A DNA stretch of 56,692 bases from an uncultured Acetatifactor sp. (GTDB lineage Bacteria; Bacillota; Clostridia; Lachnospirales; Lachnospiraceae). Where the stretch lies: positions 1 through 56,692 of the forward strand of contig CAJTOJ010000024.1 of NCBI GenBank assembly GCA_910577665.1, read 5' to 3'. A model generated the notes under the pieces. It saw only the letters and a list, made by a program, of their open reading frames with translations, was not told where the DNA came from and did not search any database. Position numbers and translations under genes: made by a program. Below, piece by piece: positions 7,939 through 15,028 of this stretch; the stretch's first letter is position 1; each line of letters starts with the position of its first letter.

Positions 7939-8277
7939 ATGCAATTTACCCGGAAAACCTATATTCAGAAGGGCTGGTCCTGTGACCAGAAGTATTGTGC
8001 CATTGCAGAGGATGGCAGGAAGTATCTCCTGCGCATCACCCCTGCAGGGAAAGATGCCATGGTAAACGGATATTTTGAAGGGACAGTGCCTGTGACATTC
8101 TGGCGGCTGCTGGCTCTGTATATCAGCAGCAATACCCTCTCTTCCATCCCCTGGGCAGTGCCCTTCGGGGAAAGTGAGATCCGCACCATGCTGAACCAGG
8201 CAGGGGATGTGCTGGCGTGGTATGAAAATATGGAGAAGGTAGTGCCAGAGTGGTATAAAGGAACTTTGGATCTATAG
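7939..8277 (+). pseudogene. aminoglycoside phosphotransferase-family gene with internal deletion
   Basis: The 112-residue product joins two ends of a much longer kinase. Residues 1-39 (KGWSCDQKYC...GRKYLLRITP) match the N-terminal nucleotide-binding hairpin of APH/choline-kinase-like proteins. Residues from about 43 (YFEGTVPVTFWRLLALYISS through MLNQAGDVLAWYENM) match their extreme C terminus. The middle, with the catalytic HxDxxxxN and DxD residues (normally about 180-200 residues), is absent. The join is in frame and the ribosome site GGAGGTG is kept, so a short protein could be made but cannot be an active kinase. It follows the phosphodiesterase gene by 39 bases. Confidence 0.75.
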
Positions 8278-8370
8278 GCAGCAGGCGGCGAAACCAATAA
8301 GAGGTAAACCGGTAAGGAGAAATGGGACTGCTTCAATGAAATAGAATACTATTTGAAAGGAGTATAAATC

Positions 8371-8916
8371 ATGATAATACAGGAAGAAACGTTCCAGAAA
8401 AACGGCAGGGAGATTACCCTGCGAAATGCGCGCCCGGAGGATGCGCAGATGCTGATAGAATATCTGAAGACTGTCACAGGGGAGACCCGGTTCCTGATGA
8501 AGGAGCCGGACGAAGTGTTTTTTACCCTGGAGCAGGAGGAAGCATTCATCAAAATGCACAATGATTCTGCCACCAACCTCCTGCTTCTGGCTTTTGTGGA
8601 CGGAGAATATGTGGGGAACTGTTCTTTTGAGAGCAAGGCAGGAAGCAGGAGATGCGCCCACCGGGCAGGGATCGGCATTGCCCTGTTCCAGAGATACACC
8701 GGCCAGGGGCTTGGGCGGATCTTGCTGGAGAGGCTGATCGGGGAAGCTCATAAGGCAGGTTTTGAGCAGCTGGAGCTGACGGTAGTGGAGGGAAACCAGC
8801 GGGCCATCCATCTGTATGAGAGTCTGGGTTTCAGGGAGTGTGGCAGGATCCCGGATGCGAACCGGTATGACGATGGAACCTGTGCGGATGATATCCTTAT
8901 GGTGAGGAAAGGGTAG
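8371..8916 (+). CDS. GNAT-family N-acetyltransferase
   Basis: This 181-residue GCN5-related acetyltransferase transfers acetyl from acetyl-CoA to an unknown amine. N-terminal EITLRNARPEDA is the usual first strand. AGIGIALFQRYTGQGLGRIL is motif A, with the acetyl-CoA-binding Q/R-x-x-G-x-G/A loop (YTGQGLGR), and ELTVVEGNQRAIHLYESLGF is motif B, typical of the RimL/PhnO-like branch. The start is secure behind AAAGGAG. The preceding gene is the broken phosphotransferase, ending 93 bases upstream. The substrate could be a small molecule, a drug or a protein N terminus. Confidence 0.85.
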   Translation: MIIQEETFQKNGREITLRNARPEDAQMLIEYLKTVTGETRFLMKEPDEVFFTLEQEEAFIKMHNDSATNLLLLAFVDGEYVGNCSFESKAGSRRCAHRAGIGIALFQRYTGQGLGRILLERLIGEAHKAGFEQLELTVVEGNQRAIHLYESLGFRECGRIPDANRYDDGTCADDILMVRKG

Positions 8917-8917
8917 G

Positions 8918-9050
8918 ACGCTGTGCGCCAAAACGCATGTCCTTTGCGTTTTGTGTGCATCTTCGCATGAAACTCCCAGACTTTCATGCAAGGTAGAGCA
9001 GTCTGTTGCATGGGGGTTACTGTGAACGGAGTGAACAGTGACGGGGACTG
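8918..9050 (-). repeat. structured intergenic repeat, long copy in reverse orientation
   Basis: It contains GTGCGCCAAAACGC, a loop and GCGTTTTGTGTGCATC (first hairpin). Next comes the CATGCAA/TTGCATG third palindrome with CTCCC/GGGGG flanks, and it ends in TTACTGTGAACGGAGTGAAC. It is close to the copy at 6609-6765 over about 90 bases, but this copy lacks the second (TTTCGTGC-type) hairpin. Confidence 0.75.
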
Positions 9051-9082
9051 CTGATGGCAGGCCGCTTTTACATTCTGCCTTC

Positions 9083-9111
9083 TTGTCATTTGCAGCGCTC
9101 TATGGTACGAT
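9083..9111 (+). promoter_or_regulatory. sigma-A-like promoter for the SPFH gene
   Basis: TTGTCA (9083-9088), a 17-base spacer and TACGAT (9106-9111). It lies about 90 bases before the start codon, between the repeat copy and the MITE-like end. Confidence 0.5.
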
Positions 9112-9139
9112 AAACGTATCGCGGGGTGATCGGGAAATG

Positions 9140-9188
9140 GCAGACCATGCCCTGCAACTATCGGAAAGCAATTTTCAAATGTGTTCTA
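9140..9188 (-). mobile_element. solo end of a MITE-like element
   Basis: Read on the minus strand from 9188 the sequence is TAGAACACATTTGAAAATT, then GCTTTC. It matches the left terminus of the complete element at 10275 from GAAAATTGCTTTC and agrees loosely outside it. Only one end is recognised. The terminal TA is at 9187-9188 and the adjoining AGGAGG (9188-9193) is the ribosome site of the next gene. Confidence 0.5.
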
Positions 9189-9200
9189 GGAGGTATAGGA

Positions 9201-10277
9201 ATGGCAGTAGTAGAAGTCGTAAAATACAATGGGGATCCTGGTCTGCTGGCCTGGAAATATCCAAAGGAAGACCTGGGGACCTGGTCCCAGCTGATTGTGA
9301 ATGAATCCCAGCAGGCGATCCTGTTCAAGGACGGGAAAGCCATGGATGTGTTTGAAAGTGGCAGATATACCCTGTCCACGAAAAATATTCCTATCTTAAA
9401 CAAAGTCATTAACCTGCCCTTTGGTGGAGAATCCCCCTTTGCGGCGGAGGTCTGGTTTGTCAACAAGCTGTTTTCCCTGGATGTAAAATGGGGAACCCCT
9501 TCCCCGGTCCAGATGCAGGATCCCAGATATCAGATCTTTGTTCCTGTCCGGGCCAATGGACTGTTCGGCATCCAGGTGGAGGATGCAAAAAAATTCCTGG
9601 TAAAACTGGTGGGAACCATGTCTGTTTTTGACAAGACCATGCTGGTGAACTATTTCCGGGGGCTGTATGTCACCAAAGTGAAGGATTCCCTTACCTCCTA
9701 TCTGCATAAAAAGCAGGTCAGTGTACTGGAGATCAATGCATACATAGATGAGCTGTCCAGCCATATGAAGGAGCGGATTGAGCCGATGATGGCGGAATAT
9801 GGCATAAAGCTGGTTAATTTCTATGTGAACGAGATCAGCGTTCCGGAGGAGGATCCTTCTGTGAAAAAGCTGAAGGATGCGCTGGCCAAGAAGGCAGAGA
9901 TGAACATCATTGGATACAATTACCAGCAGGAGAGGACCTTTGACACGCTGGAAGGAGCCGCTACAAATCCTGGTTCTGCCGGGGCCGTGTTCCTGGGTGC
10001 AGGGATCGGGACCGGTATGGGGCTTGGCATGGGTGGTGCCTTCGGGTCAGCTTTCGGGGAGATCAGCAAGGCCATGGGAACCGGTGAAGGGGGAAAAGAC
10101 TCTTCTGGCCGGACATCTGCCATGCACACATGCTCTGGCTGTGGCAGCAGCATACCGGAGAAGGTAAAGTTCTGTCCGGAATGCGGGGCGCCTGTGGCAA
10201 GAAAATGCCCCAGATGCGGGGCCGCCATAGAGGCAGATCCCCGGTTCTGCCCGGAGTGTGGGGAGAAGCTGCGCTAG
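9201..10277 (+). CDS. SPFH-domain protein with two C-terminal zinc ribbons
   Basis: This 358-residue protein belongs to the SPFH family whose members are annotated as virion-core-like or YdjI-like. SPFH proteins form membrane-associated oligomers, and the function of this branch is unknown. Residues 1 to about 250 are the SPFH region (GRYTLSTKNIPILNKVINLPF, then VKLVGTMSVFDKTMLVNYFRG, and YGIKLVNFYVNEISVPEEDP). A Gly/Ala-rich flexible segment follows (about 252-295). Two zinc ribbons end it: CSGCGSSIPEKVKFCPECG and CPRCGAAIEADPRFCPECG. There is no transmembrane segment. The ATG at 9201 is 7 bases after AGGAGG. Its TAG stop (10275-10277) is the first three bases of the MITE-like element, so the end may have been reshaped by insertion. 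It is followed by a zinc-ribbon LRR membrane protein. Confidence 0.8.
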   Translation: MAVVEVVKYNGDPGLLAWKYPKEDLGTWSQLIVNESQQAILFKDGKAMDVFESGRYTLSTKNIPILNKVINLPFGGESPFAAEVWFVNKLFSLDVKWGTPSPVQMQDPRYQIFVPVRANGLFGIQVEDAKKFLVKLVGTMSVFDKTMLVNYFRGLYVTKVKDSLTSYLHKKQVSVLEINAYIDELSSHMKERIEPMMAEYGIKLVNFYVNEISVPEEDPSVKKLKDALAKKAEMNIIGYNYQQERTFDTLEGAATNPGSAGAVFLGAGIGTGMGLGMGGAFGSAFGEISKAMGTGEGGKDSSGRTSAMHTCSGCGSSIPEKVKFCPECGAPVARKCPRCGAAIEADPRFCPECGEKLR

Positions 10278-10438
10278 AGCGTGTATGAAAATTGCTTTCT
10301 GTCAGATGTGCGTCACAATTTGTGGGAGATTTGACCCAAATGAGGGAGGCGTAGTGGGCTGCGTTGACCGAATGAGGGCCAAATATACCGCAAAGAGGGG
10401 CGTGCACATGGTGGGAATGAATTTTCAAACACACTCTA
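10275..10438. mobile_element. MITE-like element with terminal inverted repeats
   Basis: A 164-bp non-coding block. The left end reads TAGAGCGTGTATGAAAATT, and the right end read inward from 10438 is TAGAGTGTGTTTGAAAATT. Similarity continues inward to about 38 bases (ATGTGCG against ATGTGCACG). Both ends finish in TA, suggesting a TA target as used by IS630/Tc1-type transposases. No transposase is encoded. Single ends of the same type occur at 9188 and 33536. Confidence 0.7.
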
Positions 10439-10561
10439 AAGACAGGAGAGGCACAGATAAGAAGTTGTGAAGAATCATCAGTGCCATCCGGCAGGGTGCT
10501 GCCCAGGCGGCATGACGGAATATATTGAAGAAATATGGAATAGATATCTGCGGGGGATAAC

Positions 10562-12484
10562 ATGGGAGACAGTATTAAAATTACAGAGAGAAAATGTCCT
10601 ACATGCGGCGGCGCTCTGAAGATAGATGCCGGACAGAAGGTAGTCCAGTGCGAATATTGTGGCAATGAATACACGGTGGAGGCAGAGCCGAAGCAGCAGG
10701 AAACGGCGGGCCAGAAGCGTCCCCAGTGGGAGATGACCAGACCAGAGAGAAGCAAGGAACCGGAGTACTCCAAGGGAAGCAGGATCGCCATAGCACTTTT
10801 TACCCTGTGTGTGCTTGTGATGGCTGGCGTGGCGGTCTACCGGAAGGCGCAGGAGGAACAGGCAGATAAGTGGAAAGAGGATCGGTGGGCCTCCATAGAG
10901 TCTGACGCAGAAGAATGGAAACGCCAGAACCAGGTATATGATGCAGGAAACCAGCACAAGGATGAGGAAGGCACCCTTTCCGGGATGCTGGGTGGTACAG
11001 TGGCGGTGGCTTTTGGCAAGGATGCCGCCAGCGTGACGGCAGAGGAACTCGCCCAGATCCAGTGGATTGGGGATAAATGGGATACAGATCACAAATATAT
11101 GGGATATAGTTTTGATAATCCCATGGAGAATCCAGATGCGGAACTTACCTGGGTTACATTTCCCTACGAGACGGACACAGGGTACGAAGGCTTGTACCTG
11201 TGCAGCGGGCTGAAGGTGCTGGATACCAGGCAGTCCCTTTCCCAATGTAACCTGAAGGGTATCCCTCTGGAGAACCTGAGTGCCCCCATGCGCACCTTGA
11301 AAGAGGTTGCAGAGGCGGTGGATGACCCAGGCACCATACGGAAGCTTTCCCTGAACAGCAAGATGGAAGATATGGAGAACCTGGCGCTGTTCCCGAATCT
11401 GGAGATCTTATCCATAAATGCCAGGGAACTACAGAACATAGATCAGGTAGTGGCGCTGGGCTCGCTGCGCTCCCTCACCATTGAAAACGGGGATTCCCTA
11501 AGTGACTTCTCGGTATTTGCCGCCATGGAATCCCTGGAGGAGCTTTCCATTGAGTCAGAAAATCTGAAATCCCTGGAATTTCTGAAACGGATGCCCCAGC
11601 TGAAGGCCCTGGCCCTGTCTGACGGGAAGCTGCTGGATCTGGACGGGCTCGAAGTCCTGTCCGGCCTGGAAGAGCTTTCCGTTACGGACTGTGGGGATTT
11701 GCAGGACATGGAGGCGGTGGCGGCCCTTACTGGCTTGACAAAGCTGCATCTGGAAAAGCCTTACGGCTGCCCGGAACCTTCCCTGGAAGGCCTTACCTCC
11801 TTGAAAAGCCTTACCCTGGAACACTTTGACGACTGTACATTCCTGTCCGGCTTGACGGAGCTGGAGTCCTTGACTTTACATGGCAGCGACCTGGCATCCG
11901 GGATGGATTTGTCAGGACTGACACAGCTCAAACGGCTGGCCTGCACCAGCATGGCCAGCGATACGGATCTGTCCTTTGTCCAGAAACTTTCTGCCCTGGA
12001 GTCTGTGGACCTGGGCGGCATGGGGACTTATGATGACATTTCCGGCATTTTCGCCCTACCCCTTTTAAAGGAGCTGATCCTAAACGGGATGGAATGCGAG
12101 ATCGCTTTTGACAAGGTGGTGGAGAATACCACCCTGGAATCCCTGGAGATAGCTGGTGTAAAGCTATATGAAAATGTGAAGGTATCCGGTGGGGGCGGGA
12201 TCGTCTACGTGGACTGGGATAACGTGTACCTGGCAGACCACCTGGACTTTTTCCAGAAGTTTCCCAATCTGCGCAGGCTGGATGTGGCGGACAATGAGAT
12301 CAAGGACCTGGAATTTGCTGGGAGCCTCATGAAACTGGAAGAAATTGATTTATCTGATAATTATGTGACAGACCTGCGTCCCCTTGCGTCCCTTCCGGCT
12401 CTGCGGCTGGTGAACTGTAAAGGGAATCCCATCAGCAACCTGCGTATTCTGGATGATGCAAATGTACATGTGATCAGTGAATAA
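10562..12484 (+). CDS. zinc-ribbon, single-pass membrane protein with leucine-rich repeats
   Basis: This 640-residue protein has an N-terminal zinc ribbon (CPTCGGALKIDAGQKVVQCEYCG, about residues 12-34), a charged linker and one transmembrane helix (about 74-92, IAIALFTLCVLVMAGVAVY). A unique region follows (about 95-230), then roughly 17 leucine-rich repeats of about 22 residues to the end (LTSLKSLTLEHFDDCTFLSGL-style, internalin-like). The topology suggests the ribbon inside and the repeats outside, but the opposite cannot be excluded. LRRs usually bind proteins or glycans. The start follows GGGGGATAAC. The upstream SPFH protein also carries zinc ribbons and the downstream gene is a small membrane protein, so the three may work together. 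No family name is recognised. Confidence 0.7.
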   Translation: MGDSIKITERKCPTCGGALKIDAGQKVVQCEYCGNEYTVEAEPKQQETAGQKRPQWEMTRPERSKEPEYSKGSRIAIALFTLCVLVMAGVAVYRKAQEEQADKWKEDRWASIESDAEEWKRQNQVYDAGNQHKDEEGTLSGMLGGTVAVAFGKDAASVTAEELAQIQWIGDKWDTDHKYMGYSFDNPMENPDAELTWVTFPYETDTGYEGLYLCSGLKVLDTRQSLSQCNLKGIPLENLSAPMRTLKEVAEAVDDPGTIRKLSLNSKMEDMENLALFPNLEILSINARELQNIDQVVALGSLRSLTIENGDSLSDFSVFAAMESLEELSIESENLKSLEFLKRMPQLKALALSDGKLLDLDGLEVLSGLEELSVTDCGDLQDMEAVAALTGLTKLHLEKPYGCPEPSLEGLTSLKSLTLEHFDDCTFLSGLTELESLTLHGSDLASGMDLSGLTQLKRLACTSMASDTDLSFVQKLSALESVDLGGMGTYDDISGIFALPLLKELILNGMECEIAFDKVVENTTLESLEIAGVKLYENVKVSGGGGIVYVDWDNVYLADHLDFFQKFPNLRRLDVADNEIKDLEFAGSLMKLEEIDLSDNYVTDLRPLASLPALRLVNCKGNPISNLRILDDANVHVISE

Positions 12485-12576
12485 ACAGGTGCATAAGACC
12501 ACTGGTCTGGCTGCCCATTGCAATGTACATAAGGATCAGGAATAGGTTAAGTGAACTTTCAAATTTTGATTGATAT

Positions 12577-12592
12577 GCCCGCTGAAGCAGGC
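12577..12592. other. short hairpin with a covarying partner at 14867
   Basis: GCCCGCTGAAGCAGGC folds with a TGAA loop. A related hairpin, GTCCACTGAAGTGGGC, occurs at 14867-14882 with similar flanks (ATG before, GGGGA or AGGGA after). The loop is identical and the stem positions change together. Confidence 0.4.
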
Positions 12593-12637
12593 TTGGGGAG
12601 TAAAAAGAAAAATGAAATATAAAAAGGAGACAAAATT

Positions 12638-13423
12638 ATGAAGATGGAGATGACAAAAGGACTTCGGAAAAGTGTAAACAAGTATGGCAGCATGCTAAAG
12701 GCTTTCCGGGGGCAGGGAGGCGGCGGACAGGGCGCAGCGGCAGGTGGCTATGTGCTGCTGGTCTTCGGTATTTTTCTGGGACTGCTTGCCATGATTGGCA
12801 GTGTATTGGCAGGAATGATTGTGTTCTTGATTTTCGGCGGACCGGGCCTGCTGCTGGTTCTTCTTGGGCAGTCCAAGCACAAAAAGCGTATGGCCAACTA
12901 CCTGGAGTTCTACCAGCAGCAGACAGGGTATACCCTGGAGGAGCTACAGGAAGCGGACAGGGAACTGATGGCCCCGGATGCCGTGATGATCGGCTGTGCC
13001 ACGGACAGGTCAAGTGGAACGAAAGAGATTGTGTTTATTATTACGAAACACTATTTTCTATCTGTCTGGCCGGTGCAGGGAGCCTATCTCCGCAAGATCG
13101 AGGATATCGTGGCAGCATTTTATTCCGGTGACATTCCCGGAATTGGTGGTTGCAGGCAGAACCTGTTCCTTATATCCAGGCAGGAGATCCGGAAGGAAGG
13201 GGTGAAGAATCCCTATGACCGCGGCCAGTATGAGGGCTTCGAGAATGCGATTCTCACCAGACAGAGGCATTGCCGTGAGGTCTGCAATGAGGTGCTGGAC
13301 GAACTGATGGAACGGGCACCAGGCCTTATCACAAGCCAGCATATTGCCGTAAAGGGCGTAAAATATAACCTGCTTTCCATGGATAACTGGAAGAGAGACT
13401 GGGCAGTGATTCTGGGAGAGTAA
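12638..13423 (+). CDS. membrane protein of unknown function
   Basis: This 261-residue protein has a short basic N terminus, a Gly-rich linker (GQGGGGQGAAAGG), and two adjacent transmembrane helices (about residues 38-55 and 58-77). A soluble C-terminal domain of about 180 residues follows (YLEFYQQQTGYTLEELQEADREL...). The soluble part contains beta-strand-like segments (IVFIITKHYFLSVW and YLRKIEDIVAAFYSGDIPG) reminiscent of PH-like or DUF-type membrane sensors, but I do not recognise a family. The start is secure behind AAAGGAGACAAAATT. It follows the LRR protein by 153 bases and precedes the fucosidase by 37 bases, so it may be co-transcribed with either. Confidence 0.7.
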   Translation: MKMEMTKGLRKSVNKYGSMLKAFRGQGGGGQGAAAGGYVLLVFGIFLGLLAMIGSVLAGMIVFLIFGGPGLLLVLLGQSKHKKRMANYLEFYQQQTGYTLEELQEADRELMAPDAVMIGCATDRSSGTKEIVFIITKHYFLSVWPVQGAYLRKIEDIVAAFYSGDIPGIGGCRQNLFLISRQEIRKEGVKNPYDRGQYEGFENAILTRQRHCREVCNEVLDELMERAPGLITSQHIAVKGVKYNLLSMDNWKRDWAVILGE

Positions 13424-13460
13424 ACCTTACGGTGCCTGGAGAAATAGAGAGGAATACACA

Positions 13461-14693
13461 ATGATAGTAAAACAATACATTAAAGAATTTGAGAAGCTGG
13501 GATTTGGCATGTTTGTACATTTTGGCCTGTACAGTGTCCTGGAAAAAGGGGAATGGGCCTTGGAATGCTTGAAGGTACCAGCGGAGGAATATGCTCTCCT
13601 GCCAGGAAGGTTTAACCCGAAACCGGAGTGGGCCAGGGAACTTGCGGCTGCTGCAAAGGGGGCAGGATGCAGATATATTACGCTGACTACCAGGCACCAT
13701 GAGGGTTTTTCCCTGTATGATACAAAAGGCCTAAGTATTTATGATGCCACACATGCAGCCTGTGGCCGGGATCTGGTAAGGGAATTTGTGGATGCCTGCC
13801 GGGAGCAGAATATCATCCCCTTTTTCTATCATACATTGCTGGACTGGCATGAGGAGTCCTATCGGACGGATTTCCCGGCATACCTGCAGTACCTGCGGGA
13901 CAGTGTGGAGCTTCTGTGCAGGGACTATGGGAAGATCGGCGGAATCTGGTTCGATGGTATGTGGGATAAGCCGGATGCGGACTGGGAGGAGGATGCCCTC
14001 TATGGCATGATCCGCAGATACCAGCCGGAGGCCATGATCATCAATAATACAGGCCTGTCTGCCAGAGGGGAGCTGGGACATATCGAACTGGACAGTGTCA
14101 CTTTCGAAAGGGGAAAGCCGCAGCCTTTGAATTTTGAGGGAGTGCCCAAATATGTGGCCAGTGAGATGTGCGAGATCTTCGCTGATCACTGGGGATATGC
14201 CAGGGAGGATCTGAATTACCATTCGCCTGCCCAGATGATCTGTGAACTGGCCCAGTGCCGCAGATATGGCGCCAATATGCTGTTAAATGTAGGCCCTATG
14301 GGAGACGGATCCCTGCGTCCTATGGATGGCGCCACCCTGGGAATCGTAGGAGAGTGGGTGGCCTATTATGAGGAAGCAATCCGTGCGCCCCGCCCGTCCG
14401 GGATCCCGGTTGCCAACAAGGAAGAGGATTTTCTTCTGAGGGACGGGAACGATTACTATCTCTTTTGCTTCGGCCTGCCCATGCGGGCGGATGCCAATGT
14501 GGCTCAGAATGAGGAGGCGGATTTCTCCGACCGGTTTGAACTGGAGGAGAAGATCGCTTCCATCACCTGGATGGACAATGGGAAGCCGGTAGTCTATGAG
14601 CAGGAGGGAAGCCAGGTGATAGTCCATACGGTGCCATTCTGCTATGGGCGTAATCTGGTGGTCCGGGTGGCGAAGATCCTGTGCGCAGAATAG
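13461..14693 (+). CDS. alpha-L-fucosidase, glycoside hydrolase family 29
   Basis: This 410-residue enzyme of GH29 removes alpha-L-fucose from glycans, for instance mucin or milk oligosaccharides taken into the cell. The N-terminal GFGMFVHFGLYS and TLTTRHHEGFSLYD motifs are typical. The nucleophile is probably Asp165 in GGIWFDGMWDKP. The substrate-binding WGYAREDLNYHSP and LLNVGPMGDG segments follow, and the last about 80 residues form a small beta domain. There is no signal peptide, so action is intracellular. The start follows GAGAGGAATACACA. No fucose-use genes adjoin it, so this is a lone glycosidase rather than a full utilisation locus. Confidence 0.9.
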   Translation: MIVKQYIKEFEKLGFGMFVHFGLYSVLEKGEWALECLKVPAEEYALLPGRFNPKPEWARELAAAAKGAGCRYITLTTRHHEGFSLYDTKGLSIYDATHAACGRDLVREFVDACREQNIIPFFYHTLLDWHEESYRTDFPAYLQYLRDSVELLCRDYGKIGGIWFDGMWDKPDADWEEDALYGMIRRYQPEAMIINNTGLSARGELGHIELDSVTFERGKPQPLNFEGVPKYVASEMCEIFADHWGYAREDLNYHSPAQMICELAQCRRYGANMLLNVGPMGDGSLRPMDGATLGIVGEWVAYYEEAIRAPRPSGIPVANKEEDFLLRDGNDYYLFCFGLPMRADANVAQNEEADFSDRFELEEKIASITWMDNGKPVVYEQEGSQVIVHTVPFCYGRNLVVRVAKILCAE

Positions 14694-14866
14694 GAAGGCG
14701 TATGTATTCCGGGGCACATTGGGAGAACTGAAAGAGTATCTGGTGCCATAAAAATGCGCCGCAGACGGCACTGCCAGGATATAGGGCAGATTCCCAATCC
14801 CGCGGAGTTCAAGATGTATTATGATCTGTAGATTTTTTGTAAGCCGACTGGGTTTCTGACGGGTAT

Positions 14867-14882
14867 GTCCACTGAAGTGGGC
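14867..14882. other. short hairpin, partner of the one at 12577
   Basis: GTCCACTGAAGTGGGC, with TGAA loop and paired stem, in the same orientation as the copy at 12577 and with similar flanks. Confidence 0.4.
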
Positions 14883-14900
14883 ACAGGGATATAAGAGTAG

Positions 14901-14951
14901 AAAACAGGGCATTCGGACAGCAAGGCATAAGCTGTCTGGCGGCCCTGTTTT
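14901..14951. terminator. terminator-like hairpin between convergent genes
   Basis: AAAACAGGGC (14901-14910) pairs with GCCCTGTTTT (14942-14951), and an inner ACAGC/GCTGT pair extends the structure. Runs of A before and T after allow use in both directions. It serves the fucosidase gene (plus) and possibly the LysM gene (minus). Confidence 0.7.
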
Positions 14952-15028
14952 GATGTGCTAACAAAGTGGAAAGTGTTTTCCGGAAAATACCGGACTGGCC
15001 TTCCGGGAGACGTCCATAAAGGGAGATT

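Larger units (their letters stand above)
14694..15028. other. intergenic stretch with coding-like debris and hairpins
   Basis: Two short frames look like protein ends, YVFRGTLGELKEYLVP then stop (near 14700-14751) and IPNPAEFKMYYDL then stop (near 14793-14830). Neither has a start or a recognisable family, so they may be decayed remnants. The region also holds the hairpins at 14867-14882 and 14901-14951. Confidence 0.35.

Noticed and set aside
13461..14693. Fucose utilisation locus
   Set aside because: The GH29 gene stands alone, with no transporter, isomerase, kinase or aldolase genes in the neighbourhood.
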